A stretch of DNA of 53,550 nucleotides from Saccoglossus kowalevskii (lineage: Eukaryota > Hemichordata > Enteropneusta > Harrimaniidae), in assembly GCF_000003605.2 (NCBI RefSeq), contig NW_003149274.1, positions 246,701 through 300,250 of the forward strand. Direction: 5' to 3'. The notes beneath the pieces are model-generated. The model ran no database searches. It was not told the DNA's origin and was given only the letters and a program-made list of their open reading frames with translations. The first letter of the stretch is position 1; each line of letters opens with the position of its first letter. The position numbers and the translations under genes are program-made. Below, piece after piece: positions 32,101-50,180 of the stretch.

Positions 32101-32674
32101 AAGAATGTGCCATGCGGAGATTTATATTATAAATAACTTGCTGATTGTATGTAGTTCGAATAATAAAATACATAAATACACAAATAACAACTGCAACGTG
32201 TTGAAAGGGTTGAAACAGATGATCGCTAAACACTACGTAGTAGTTTTCCAGTGCAGTTGAAACGATGGAAGCGATATGAATAGAGTGGGTCGGAGCTTGA
32301 ATCAGTATATGGTCGATTTTAATACTTAACACAATATATCCTTTATTACAGAAATAGCCTATGGAATAATAGGAAACTTAATGTGTCCTACAAGAGTGTT
32401 AATTATTTAAGGAAAACGCCGTCAAATTGAAAATTCGATTAAATTGAAAGATTATGACGTCAGAAAGTAGGATCCGCGTGCACATAGCTAAATGGTTACA
32501 ACAAAAATCGTGTCAATATTAACTTCTCCGCAAGGTAAATCAGTACAGGTATATGGACTTTGAAAACATAAACTCTGAAAGTTCGTTGAACTCAGACTCG
32601 ACCTAGATGTACATCTAGATGTATTTCCTCGACCCATATATTTGTATTCACACGTATGCGAAGCTGCTTGCGGA
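29160..32674. other. Region between gene C and the SDR gene
   Basis: Contains a LINE relic (29480-30060). Minus frames at 30962-31410 are frame-shifted against each other and could be a decayed coding fragment, but no family is recognised. The first exon of gene C should lie here or be lost; none is convincing. Confidence 0.45.
29480..30060 (+). pseudogene. Decayed reverse-transcriptase (LINE) fragment
   Basis: Near 29965-30045 the translation gives YIVPIDEEGAKNGP and, after a frame shift, SNYRPITVLPVI, the well known RT motif region of non-LTR retrotransposons. Stops and shifts occur on both sides. The upstream part (29600-29735) is matched in reverse by 37140-37270. It is an old broken copy. 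Confidence 0.6.
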
Positions 32675-35600
32675 ATGACACTATCGACACCGAGACAGCT
32701 GGAAGCCTCCGCGAAAGCAAGGACCAAACTCGCTCTGAAAGGACAAAAACGATTTCGGGACTGCTATTTTGTTTTCATGCTACTCCTTGTTTCGGCGGCG
32801 GCTTTGGTAATATACATCGTATCACCCGAGCTTGGTGGTTCGCGTTGGGCGATTCTGTCTTCAGGTGCATTTGGATGGGTATCTATGTACCTGTTCTTGT
32901 GTAGATATTTCCCTCGTTTTACGTGGTACGGGTACGGTCCTGTAACGCCGATCAAGAAAAGCATCATCGTTACCAATGGCGACAGCGAGCTTGGATATTA
33001 TCTGGCGAAGGAACTTGATATGTGTATGTTTTCGTCCATCTTTGTTGGCTCAAAGCACCCAGGTGAGTACTTCGTATGCACTGATTGGGATCATGTTGTG
33101 TATCTTTCAAAGTGTCACCATTTTTTTAACCCCGGACTCTAACCAACTACATAACGCAGGTACATTGGAGAAACCCATAATTCAGTTGAGCACGTGTCAC
33201 ATAGTGACATTGCTCTCAATTTGTTTATAAATTATTATAATTTTTTAGGTGAATTTCAGCAATTGCATTTGCAATTTCAATATATTTTTTTTACTAATTT
33301 CTTTGTTTATGTTTCTTAACTTTCATGTAGTTATTTTTGTGTTACAAATATCTGATTTCATCCCCTCCGGGGAAAGTTAAGTGTTAATAAATAAACTAAG
33401 ATAATTTTAAGCGCAAAACGAATTCAAACAATTGACTTCACTAATGTGTCGCGCCCTCTATCGACAACGCACTTCCGTGACGTCGAATGACCGTGACGTA
33501 GTAGATGTGTGTGAGCAATGTCGTTTAAATAGACAATTCTGATGGTGCATTCATTCCTCATTTAAAATATAGTAATTTTAAAATAAACAGTATGTTTTAT
33601 TAACAGAACTCTGCACGTAACAGACGTATTTCGTCGTTAGGGGGCGCAACTTTTAGACTTTCAAAAAGTCAAACACCTGTTCTACAGCCAGGTAAAGATA
33701 AATGAGTGGCCACTGGTGACGTCACGCTGAGCGATACTTACGTCACTCCGATATTGAGCGTGACAATGGCAACGTATGGTGCGCCACCAACGACATATCA
33801 CGCTATTAGATTATTTATCTAACACGAGAGGATGAATTCACATTGCGTATTATTATTAATCTTCTTTTTACAATTAGAATCGTAAATGGTAGTTTAATAC
33901 CGCCTTTAATTTTGTCTTTCGTCCAGATAAAGGATATGTTAAACGATTAGTTGACGAATGTACAAAAAAAGTTGTGGTGATTCCTTTGGACGTTACTTCT
34001 GACGAATCGGTTGCCAAGGCGATGGAGTTAATAAATGACTGTCTGGACCGCCGCAACAACGGTACGTTGTATTCAACGATCACATTTTACTACACAGTCT
34101 CAATAATATTAAAAGTTAGGCAAGTGCACATGATAGATGAACCGTGTTTACATTTGTGACACAGTATATACACAGTGTCCGTAAACAGACTGATGTACCC
34201 CGATGTATTCATTGTTAATGCTTTTCTACTTCGCAGAATTGTGGGGTGTCGTTAACAACGCTGCGGTCACGTCATGGGGTGAAATCGAATGGCTTCCACT
34301 TGAAACGTACAAGAATGTGGCCGAGGTTAATGTGTACGGCGTAGTACGCGTTATAAAAGCAGTGTTACCTCTTATCAGACGAATCCAAGGTACTCATTGT
34401 ACGCAGCTGTCCAATGACAATGACATTGTGGCATACGCCTCAAATAAAAGCAGTAATTTTCAGGGACAATTTATTACATGATTGTGTAGGCCTTCTTCAT
34501 ATAGAATATTCATAGATCTTAACAAACTGTCTTCGACCGTTCAGCCACAGTCACGCGTATTGTATTGTAGTAGGAACGTTCATTTTTTATATGAAAAAGT
34601 AGTCGTCGCGCTACGCATGCACGAGATATATGGGTCTCATATAAACAAAGATGGCGACTTTGACTGTTGCGCAGAACAATGAGTACGAACTGAGACGTTT
34701 CAAAGCTCTAAGTAGGTAATTTTTAGGTGATTGGAAGGTATCGAAAGAGTCGCCGGCGGTATTCAGTGCAAATCGCCGCGCCCAGGTCAAACCTCATATT
34801 TGTGATTTCCATTTTAAGAGCACATTGGATTGTGGGAAAACCAATGTTTATCAACACAAATGTCGCACATGCGCAGCGCGACGACCACAGCGCTTTAAAA
34901 GATTATTCAGCCATATAGTCGCTTTCAATCAAAACCTACCACCCGTGTACATATACTGTAACGGGATAGACGCTTGAAAAAATGTGTGGTCGGATCTTTT
35001 TTTTCAGTGTTACGTGAACGACAAGGCTAAATTATTCTTTATTGTAAATTTTCTTGTTTACCCATCATTTTAGTCTTTGTGGAAATCTTCCGGCATTCCG
35101 TTGCGATTAAATTGCTTGCGCCCTCTGCCGGTGGCTATGTGTTTGATATTTAATCAGATCTTGGGATTCTTTTTTTTATTCTTTTAGTTGTTCATATTGT
35201 AAATTATAAATGTTATTTTTTTTTTGAATTTATTTTCTTACTTCTATTTTTTTATTGTATGACTATGAAAGCCTGAAGATCTCATTCGTGAGATCCCAGA
35301 TAACTAGCAGCCGATCTAAAAAAAACAAAAAACATTGTATACAATGATTATTTCATTTGCACGCAAGTGTCGAAGTCCAATCATGGCTGTATATTATAAT
35401 GTCTTCTCTGATTGGTTAACGAAGTTTGCGAGAGTTGAATGAGGTCTCCTATGTAGATTGTTCAGATTTGTGGGCTTTTGTGATCTACTGACAGTTACAC
35501 AAATTAAACTAGTAGGAAACAATTTTAAAAAAATACATGAAATCACAAAATTAAAAAAAAATGTTGTTGAGGGTCTATGGTTCAATTGAATTAAAACATT

Positions 35601-35825
35601 AAAACGATTCAGAATTTGTTGTTGAATAATTGAAAAAAACTTTTCTAATAGTAGACATGGATTCAATAACATATTGTATTTTCATACTCAGGACGTATTG
35701 TGAACGTCAATGATGTGCGTGGTCTGTCTTCAGTACCCGGATGTGCAGCTTTCTCGATGACGAAGTACGCCATGGAAAGCTTCTCAGATACGTTGAGATA
35801 TGAAATGAAACAATGGGATGTAAAG
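32675..35825 (+). CDS. BDH1/SDR9C-like short-chain dehydrogenase, catalytic residues lost, 3' end missing
   Basis: Exons 32675-33062, 33927-34061, 34237-34389 and 35692-35825; phases match (1,1,1) and the frame stays open. ATG at 32675 begins MTLSTPRQ; two hydrophobic segments (FVFMLLLVSAAALVIYIV, then AILSSGAFGWVSMYLFL) suggest a membrane anchor. Family marks: VVVIPLDVTSDES, ELWGVVNNAA, LETYKNVAEVNVYGVVR, LPLIRR, GRIVNV, SFSDTLRYEMKQWDVK, very like D-beta-hydroxybutyrate dehydrogenase 1. Odd points: the TGxxxGxG motif reads TNGDSELG, NNAG reads NNAA, the catalytic Ser position is Asp (NVND) and the catalytic Tyr is Phe (FSMTK); Lys and the structural Asn remain. No exon for the last 100 or so residues is seen. 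It is likely a pseudoenzyme or decaying paralogue. Confidence 0.75.
33063..33926 (+). other. SDR gene intron 1
   Basis: GTGAGT donor at 33063, acceptor ...gtccag ending 33926. It holds nothing recognisable beyond AT-rich DNA; a 'cgtcgttagggggcgcaact' stretch near 33632 recalls the gctagggggcgct sequence in gene A introns. Confidence 0.6.
34602..34886. mobile_element. MITE-2 copy, inside the SDR gene intron 3
   Basis: Starts gtcgtcgcgctacgcatgca, ends catgcgcagcgcgacgac. Same length and order as the copy at 3044. It carries 'caaagatggcgactttgact'. Confidence 0.75.
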
Positions 35826-35929
35826 GTGAGTTTCCAATGACGTCATCCACACCGTACATTATCCATTATTTTGACTATGCATCCATTCTTTATATGCAAA
35901 CGAAAGTTATCCTTTTTTCACACATATTG

Positions 35930-36735
35930 TAAGCACGTGTGTAAACCATGCATGTATTAATGTCTGACTGTAAACCACGCGTCTATTCATATGCAGAATG
36001 CAAACCACGCGTGCATTCATATAAAGATTGTAAACTACGCGTGTATTTATATGGAGATTGTAAACGGCGTGTGTATTCCCATTGAGACTGTGTACTATGT
36101 CCGTATTCACATGGCATCTGTGAACATCGCGTGTGTTCATGTGAAGACTGTTAACTATGCATGTATTCATATGGAGACTGGACTGCTCGTGTATTCATTC
36201 GTATGGAGATTATAAATAACACGTGAACTTGTATGGTGATTGCATTCCACATAATGTATCCTCATATGAAGAGGTACACATGTATTCATTGTTGAAATTG
36301 TTAACAACGCGTGCAATTTTTATGTGGATAGTGTGTACCACGTGTATATTGATATGATGATTGTAATCCCCGCGTCTATTTATATGGAGGCTGTTAACAA
36401 AGCATGTACGTATATGGAGATTGCATACTCCGCATGTATTCATATTGTGATTATAAATAACATATGTACTTATATGGAAATTGTAATCTACACATGTATT
36501 CACATGGAGGTAACAAAAATATGTATTAATATGAAGATGGCAATCCGCATGTATATTATATGGAGACTAAACTACGATAATAATCATATGAAGATTGTTA
36601 ATTACGTGTGTATTCATGTGAACTTTGTAATCCACACGTATATTTATGTAGAGATTGTTAACAACGCATGTAATATTTATATTGATAATGTAAACCACGA
36701 GTGTATATAATCACATGAAAAATGTGTGTATAATC
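35930..36735. repeat. 30-bp minisatellite, about 27 diverged copies
   Basis: Unit like gtaaactacgcgtgtattta plus tatggagatt. Because 30 is a multiple of three, it makes spurious long frames with ten-residue repeats on both strands. Starts about 100 bases after the SDR exon 4 donor. Confidence 0.9.
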
Positions 36736-37139
36736 ATATTCAAGAAATAAACATGAACAGTGAACCAGACGATAAATGAGAAGCAAAAACTATTAAAGGG
36801 GAAAAACAAGCCTCATGGATCTGACTCTCAACAAGGTGTCATGTGTCCTTATTTGGTCTAGCAAAGAAGAGATATGGAATTATAGAAAATATTAACAATA
36901 TCTAAAGGACAATTTTAATGAAATGAATTTCTCTATTATTTCCAGTATAATAATAGTTAACTCTTTGACATTAAATGCCAAACACACCTTTAATAAACAA
37001 AATAAATGTTCATAATTTGTCTACATAATGGTCTAAATTCAACAAAGAAATTATTTGAAACAATGCATAAAAAAGTGTTCAAAGTATGAAATAATAATGG
37101 TTCAAAGAATTAAGACAAGGAAATATTAAATGGACCAGA

Positions 37140-37340
37140 GACAGAAAGTACTTTCTCACCAAATTTTGTCTGCACTTTTTTTTTTTATAATCTTCAGTAT
37201 TACTGGAAATGAACCCTAATTTGGAAGCCAATAGACAAAATTTGAGTCAATTGTCAGTTTTTACTCAAAATTTTTTGTCCCATTTTGTGATGAAAAGAGG
37301 TGGTTAAAAAGTTAAGAGAAAGCCAAAATGCATTTTCTCC
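37140..37340 (-). mobile_element. Second fragment of the same LINE, reverse orientation
   Basis: The reverse complement reads gagtaaaaactgacaattga, then aaattagggttc and aaaagtgcagacaaaatttg, following 29610-29720 closely. No open frame. Confidence 0.5.
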
Positions 37341-37950
37341 TGTCATGGTGTCTACTTTTCAACTGATATATATGTATATGTAATCATGGTATTTTAAAAA
37401 TGGAATGTATTGGTGGGAGAGGACGGAACATTTGTGGTGCAAAAAAATATGCTGTTTATAATTATCCAACCATGTAATTATAGTACTTCATTTCTTTTCA
37501 CTGAAACATGACAGCACATATGTTGTGTCTTTATTTGCTCAAGGGATTAAGCTAACAAACAACTGAGAAAACCAAACTGTTTTCATGATCAGAGTCGTTG
37601 CCAGGTATTCAGCCATAATAAATTACTGTGGCATGTAACGTTTGTTTTGCAAGATAGCAAGTCAGAAAAATACATGCCAGGTTCTTTATAAGTACCTGTC
37701 TTTCAAGTTCAGTTGCATCTTCTTCTTCTTGAGCAGCAACATTACACAGCATGTGCACATGCAGCACTATCACTCCTGTATCACAGCTCTGCATACATCA
37801 TTATATATGTTGGTTACAAGATAGTTATAGGAAAAGCCCTACTTAAATATATATGGTAGGTATTTTTCCCATGTCAATACCATAACTTTTAACCTTGTAA
37901 ATAGGACCAAGGGAGTAGCTTTATTTCCATCAATAGTTAACTTAAAGAGA

Positions 37951-38099
37951 GAGTGTTGTTACCTGTGCACACGTAGGAATTGAATCCCAAGCAACGATAA
38001 TATCACACGCTAGAAATTCAAAAGCTCATGGGTAGATGCTTGTTTGTAAACACTGACACGCTATGGCCATCTGACGCATGCGCAGGTGAAGACTCCCTC
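37951..38099. mobile_element. MITE-3 copy
   Basis: Shares 'gctcatgggtagatgcttgt' and 'tatggccatctgacgcatgc' with 6110-6218, and has an extra segment of about 40 bp (ggaattgaatccc...) after the left end. Confidence 0.6.
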
Positions 38100-39054
38100 G
38101 CTTTAAAAATCGACAACTTAAATTGAACCATTCACCTATATACATTTGTATATTTTAAAACCAGTTTTTCCTGGGACTTCTACATCATATCAAACGACAG
38201 ACCCAATGCTTTTAATTTCAGTCAGCTGATACTGCTGCAAAAAACATTTATTTAAGTTAGAAATGAATGATTGTTAAAATTGTGAACTACAAATAGATCA
38301 AAAAATCGCATCAATGAAAAATACAGAATTATTACAAATTTGATATGTCAAAAATTATTATGAATCAAAATTTACATATAATAATAAATCAGCTATATAT
38401 CATATGTATATCAGACAAATATTAAACTGAATATTAATAATAAAAACTAAAAGACATAGATTGTCAGGATATGGCAGTGTATCATTGCATAAATTATACT
38501 TGCATAAACTAAATATTTTACAGTCTCAACATTCCCAAATTTTCAACCCATATAATTTTTTTCACAATTTCTCTAAAAAAATTGTCAAGACCTGTAGCCA
38601 ATAAGATTATGTCCATTTGGGCCAAAATTATCAAAAAAATTATACAAAAATACATAAAAATTGGCAAAATCTTTGGGGGGAAAAATGATGGCGTTGAAAA
38701 GGTAAACTGGCATCATTCCTATGGCTTTGCATTGGCATTGCAAATATTACGTGAAATATTTGATTGTCTGAAGTTGTACAAATAGTGGGATGTATATTTG
38801 CATTAGAGGTGTTTATTTGTGAAAATCCTACGATTCCAGTTTTTTTGTAAGGGGGTGATGGATGGGGAACAGGGTTCCTTCTAAGACTCTGAGAAAGGTT
38901 CATTGTAATTGCATGCATTTTGTATTCAAATACCCCCGATTGAAGGTGATTTTTATCATTGCAAAATTTACTTAGGGAGAAGACTAATAAGGAATGTGTG
39001 AAGTTTATAATAAAAAATGCTGTGATATGAACCTGAACATGCTAGATTAGTTAT

Positions 39055-40245
39055 ATCTTATATTAAGAGCTAGAATACCAATTAACTAGCATGCTGATTA
39101 GCTAGATTATCTTCATTAAAATTGAGCTAAAATTACAATTAGCTACATCTTAAAATAAATCATGCCAATTAGCTAGATTAGCTACATCCTACAATGAACT
39201 AGGAAGCTGATTAGCTAGATTATCTTCATTAAAATTGAGCTAAAATTACAATTAGCTACATCTTAAAATATCATGCCAATTAGCTAGATTAGCTACATCC
39301 TACAATGAACTCGGATGCTGATTAGCTAAATTATCTTCATCAAAATTGAGCTAAAATTACAATTAGCTACATTCTACAATGAAGTAGGATGTTGATTAGC
39401 TAGATTAACTTTATTAAGTGAGCTAAAATTACAATTAGCTACATCCTACCGTGAACTAGGATGCTGATTAGCTAGATTATCTTCATTCAAATTTTGCTAC
39501 ATTCTATAAGATAGAATGCCAATTAGCTAGATTAGCTACATCCTACAATGAACTAGGATGCTGATTAGCTAGATTATCTTCATCAAAATTGAGCTAAAAT
39601 TACAATTAGCTACATCTTATAATATATCATGCCAATTAGCTAGATTAGCTATATCCTACAATGAAGTAGGATGTTGATTAGCTAGATTATCTTCATTCAA
39701 ATTTCGCTAAAATTACAATAAGCTACATCTTAAAATACATCATGCCAATTAGCTAGATTAGCTACATCCTACAATGAACTAGGATGCTGATTAGCTAGAT
39801 TATCTTCATCAAAATTGAGCTAAAATTACAATTAGTTACATACTATAAGATAGAATGCCAATTAGCTAGATTAGCTACATCCTACAGTAAACTAGGATGC
39901 TGATTAGCTAGACTATCTTCATTCAAATTTCGCTAAAATAACAATTAGCTACATCTTAAAATATATCATGCCAATTAGCTAGATTAGCTACATCCTACAA
40001 TGAACTAGGATGCTGATTAGCTAGATTATCTTCATCAAAATTGAGCTAAAATTACAATTAGCTACATCTTATAATATATCATGCCAATTAGCTAGATTAA
40101 CTACATCCTACAATGAAGTAGGATGCTGATTAGCTAGATTATCTTCATCAAAATTGAGCTAAAATTACAATTAGCTACATCATATAAGATAGAATGCCAA
40201 TTAGCTAGATTAGCTACATCTTACAATCAACTAGGATGCTGATTA
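39055..40245. repeat. Minisatellite of about 111 bp, palindrome-rich
   Basis: About ten units containing gctgattagctagattatct, aaattgagctaaaattacaa and ctacatcctacaatgaacta. The core ATTAGCTAGATTAGCTA is self-complementary in part. It lies 340 bases downstream of the ZC4H2 stop codon. Confidence 0.93.
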
Positions 40246-40587
40246 ACAAAAACAATGCAACTGGGTACCGAATAATCATATTAAACTAAAAATAAATAAA
40301 TAAAATGTAATGTTTTTTAATTAAGTTTTTCTGAAATTCACATTTCAAGTAGTACCGGTAATGAATGAAATACCTTGTTTTCACTTGAGACATCAGACAT
40401 AATATCTGAGAATAGTTTTGTGAATGCATCAAAATAAGTTTTCAAGTAAGTAAGTTGTATTTTTCATGAAAAGGACTTGCCCATTTAAAATTGAAAGAAA
40501 TTCTGAGAAATTAGTTAAGAGCAATAGACTAAAAATTAGTAATAAATGTAATAACTAATAACAGTCCTGAGAAGCTGCGTCCTAGTT

Positions 40588-46563
<5,976 letters not shown>

Positions 46564-47039
46564 CTAAAACAGTGAAATAACTAACAAATCAGCTCAGTTA
46601 AAATAGCAGATAAATAATCATGACTTTGAGACATACATGTAGGTGATTAATGACTTAGCGGGACAGTCATAATTACACAGGGATTTTTTTAAACAAAGGA
46701 ACAGAGATGCAGCGCCCTCATGACATGGCCGTGCGCCCCCTTACCCTGGGGAGCAGATCCTCCGGCAACCATAAAATTCTTATTGACCAGGGATCACATG
46801 TGGCCACAAGCCCCAAGGAAGCCATAGAATGCTCCATTTTAACTTAGAATTATCAAAAACTGCACACCCGGTAGGGAGAACCCTATCTCCCCCACTTGGT
46901 GGCGCCACTGAATTGCAGTGCTCCCTTTTGCAGATTTTTTTCTAGAAAAACACCTGATTACACATGTGTACACCATGTGTACTATGTAAATACATACAGT
47001 GAAGATAACAGCTCACTAGTTGCATAGTGGTTGTTACAC

Positions 47040-47717
47040 CAGACAGCTACGCTGTTAGCAATGTACATTTCATTTTGAGAATTGAAAATATCATCACAAA
47101 ATGAACAAATCTGAAAGATAAACCTGAGTACCTATATGTATAATATCAAAGCAATCAGACTTGCGGTTTTTAACAAGAAGTCGAAAATATCACTTTTTAC
47201 TGAAAATGACAAAAATATTCATCTAAATTAGAGAATCAAAGAAATCATCACAGAATGAACAAATCTGAGAGAGGTCTACATGTAGTACCTATATATGTAA
47301 TATCAAAGCAATCGGACTTACAGTTTTCAACAAGAAGTCGAAAATATCACTTTTTACCAAAAATGACAAAAATATTCACCAAAATTAGAGAACTGAAGAT
47401 ATCATCACAAAATGAACAAATCTGAGAGAGGTCCACATGTAGTACCTATATATGTATTATCAAAGCAATGAGACTTGCAGTTTTTAACAAGAGATCAAAA
47501 TTACTACCTTTTACCAAAAATGACCAAAATATTCACCAAAATTAGAGAATTAAAGATATCATTACAAAATGAACAATTCTAAAAGAGCTCTCCCCAAGGT
47601 ACATATACACCAAGTATCAAAGCATTCAGGCTTGTAGTTCCCAAGAAGAAGTCGAAAAAGTAAAACATTGACACTGACGATGACGGACAATTACTCAAGT
47701 CGACAGCAGAGCTAAAA
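47040..47717. mobile_element. Sister copy of the composite repeat, upstream of ZC4H2 exon 2
   Basis: Same order: agctacgctgttagcaatgt at the left, units with 'caagaagtcgaaaatatcac', and cgacagcagagctaaaa at the right. The last unit has the same distinct form as the last unit at 43920-44010 (gtacatatacaccaagtatc). Confidence 0.7.
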
Positions 47718-49812
47718 AGTTGACACGGGGCTAAAAGTTTTGAACCTTTCCCCTACCCTGGGTGAGTGTGCCACTTGATGGTCACATGCCATCAATCAGC
47801 CTATCAGTGTTCGTAGTCTTCAAATCTTATGATTATTGTTAGCAAATGGTTTTGCTTTCACCACGTTTTATCTAAAACGCGATATATGAGGGAATTCCAA
47901 TTACGTCTCAGCTGTTACACTTGTGTGTGTAGCATTGTTTATTGACAAGTACCGGTGACCTGTGGATCTGGACAACTCTCAATTAGAGACTTCCAAACTG
48001 GCTGCATTACTGAGAATATTGAAGGCAGAAAGACTGACATATCTGTGTGTTTTGTTTGCATTCATTTTCTAGAAGTTTGAGCTGGCCAACATGTGTTTCA
48101 CTGGCCAGAATTCTATTACATACACGTGGTTTCAACAAATTAAAACAATATTTTGATCTTTGTAACCTTTTTTCTTGGCGAAATTGTCCTAAACACTAAC
48201 ATTGTCGTGTATGAAGTTCTAATTAGTGGTATGAGACCTGATAAAACAGCCAAATCCAAGGCCGAGATTCATTCACTAACAGACATGTAAGGCCCGAAGT
48301 GCTTGTATTAGAATGATTGTAGCACATTTGACCATCTTGAATAAGAAGCCAATCAAGCATTTTGAATCTGATTTAAAAAAAAAACTGATGTGCATCAAGG
48401 TTCCATAATATTTAATATATGTACTAAGTTTGAACAAAATCCATCTATAAAATGGCAGAAATGATTGATTTTGATGAATTGTTTACAATAAAATGGCTGC
48501 CATTCGGCAATCATGAAATGGATCATTAAATATATGAATGTGATTGGCTAAGGCATATCCAATATACATGTCCGAAGGGACAGACACATAGAGGTCAATT
48601 CACGAGTTCCTAGTTTAGAACTGTGTTCGAACAGAGAATTAAAACGTGTTTTGTTTTTTTGTCTGGTGTCAAACAGAAATATAAGCACATAGTTGAAAAT
48701 AGAACAGTACAGCTCTTTTGAAAGCAAAAGAAAAAAATATATATTTGGTTGGTATATTTGATGACATTTTGCAATGTATGACCACCTAAGCAAACAAAGT
48801 TGAGAAAACTTAAATAATAAAGTTTACTTTTAAATGACACACAGACATCAATTTCCTCAACTACTCAAAAATATCTGGTTGCCCAGATTAAAGCGGTTAC
48901 CGGTAATCCATAGCGTCAGGTCAAAGGTCAAGCCAAGTACATGTGCTCAAAGCTGTACAATTCATGATTGCGATGGTGTCTTACTTGCGATATTTTTTAA
49001 AAAGAAAAATATTTTTGTTATTTCACTGATGAGATTAGCAAAAAATCAAAAAAATCACCTGTATACACACAATTTTCAAGGAATTTAAACAAAGTCTTTC
49101 AAACATGAAATTGTGGAATGAATATTTGAAGGGTAGCATCCAAGAGTACATGTAAGAGATCATGGCCACCAATGAATTTATTTGGAGATCTATTCATTTT
49201 TATCACTTTTTTTCTCAATCTACAATATGATCCAGAAAAAAACAAAGAAAAACCATTTCTAGTCAATTTATGTGCCAAAACAAATGCGTGCAGTGTTTGT
49301 TGTAATTTTTTTTAATTTGAGTTTTCATGAAAATTGAATTTTGCTTTTACTCTTCATACAAATGAAAAAAAAACCCTGATGCATGAATAGTTATTTCTTT
49401 CCCTATACCTTACCATCTTTTTCAGACATAAAACATACATGATGGATGATATCTACAACAAATCCACAATTCTGTGCAGCAGAGCCTATTGGGATTACAG
49501 TTATGTGTAATTTAAGTAGACAAGTAATCTGTCGTTACACAGCATCAAATCCCCATGGCACTGCTTCAGTATTAATAGAATGGTATACTGTTAACAACCA
49601 CTACTGAACCATGTAATGTTGTAATTACTCTCTAGGGTATGATCCAAGCTAGCTCTAATGTCCCTGGCTTCAATATTATAATAACATGCTATTAAAATGA
49701 CTTATTATTTTCAATGCTAAAGGTGAACAATGAATGTAATAGCTGTTTACAATCAACTTTAAGCCTTTTACATTTGAAATAAAAATCCCCACCCAATGTG
49801 TTATACCTATGT

Positions 49813-50180
49813 CGGGTTTTTTTCTAAACCGGGGAACAGGTGCGCAGTGCCCTGATACTCTCCACTGGTGCCCTCTTACTGAATTACTGAACTTTCTAGT
49901 CATAAAAATATTTCTTGAGCCGCGCACTTCCGTGCTGCATGAAATCTTTCTTGAATATATTTTCTCCATGAAAACTTCCCAAGCAACACCAGCTGACAAA
50001 TACACTAAAATTACTCTAAAAATATTTCAATGGCGATAGATACACTGTTAAAACAGCACAGAAACCTTCCAATATGGCGTTTCCAGATCGATCCGCCATG
50101 TTGTTTCTGTGCTAGCTACTCTCGCTCACTCCCTCGCCTGTGTGTGCTCCCTCTTGTTCATTTTTTCGAGAAAAATCCTT
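49813..50180. mobile_element. Probable MITE, with an internal hairpin carrying ATGGCG on both arms
   Basis: Left gggtttttttctaaaccggg, right inverse cgagaaaaatcc. At 50054-50119 gcacagaaac...atatggcg and cgccatgttgtttctgtgc form an interrupted hairpin. The left part resembles 46681-46760. Confidence 0.45.

Larger units (their letters stand above)
35826..40587. other. Region between the SDR exon 4 and the ZC4H2 stop
   Basis: Should contain the SDR 3' exons if the gene were whole; none is seen. It holds a 30-bp minisatellite, a LINE fragment, a MITE-3 copy and the array of about 111 bp. The rest is AT-rich and featureless. Confidence 0.55.

Noticed and set aside
35991..36710. Long frames with ten-residue repeats on both strands
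   Set aside because: They come from a 30-bp minisatellite, which keeps a frame open by length alone.
36000..36735. CRISPR-like array
   Set aside because: Continuous tandem repeat without spacers, in a eukaryotic intron-rich context.
38582..38785. Possible C-terminal exon of the SDR gene
   Set aside because: Lys/Ile-rich translation of AT-rich DNA without the VEPG region or other SDR marks.
50085..50098. Minus-strand ATGGCGGATCG as ZC4H2 start codon exon
   Set aside because: MAD matches the usual first residues, but the following residues and the lack of a donor do not fit; it lies inside a repeat element.
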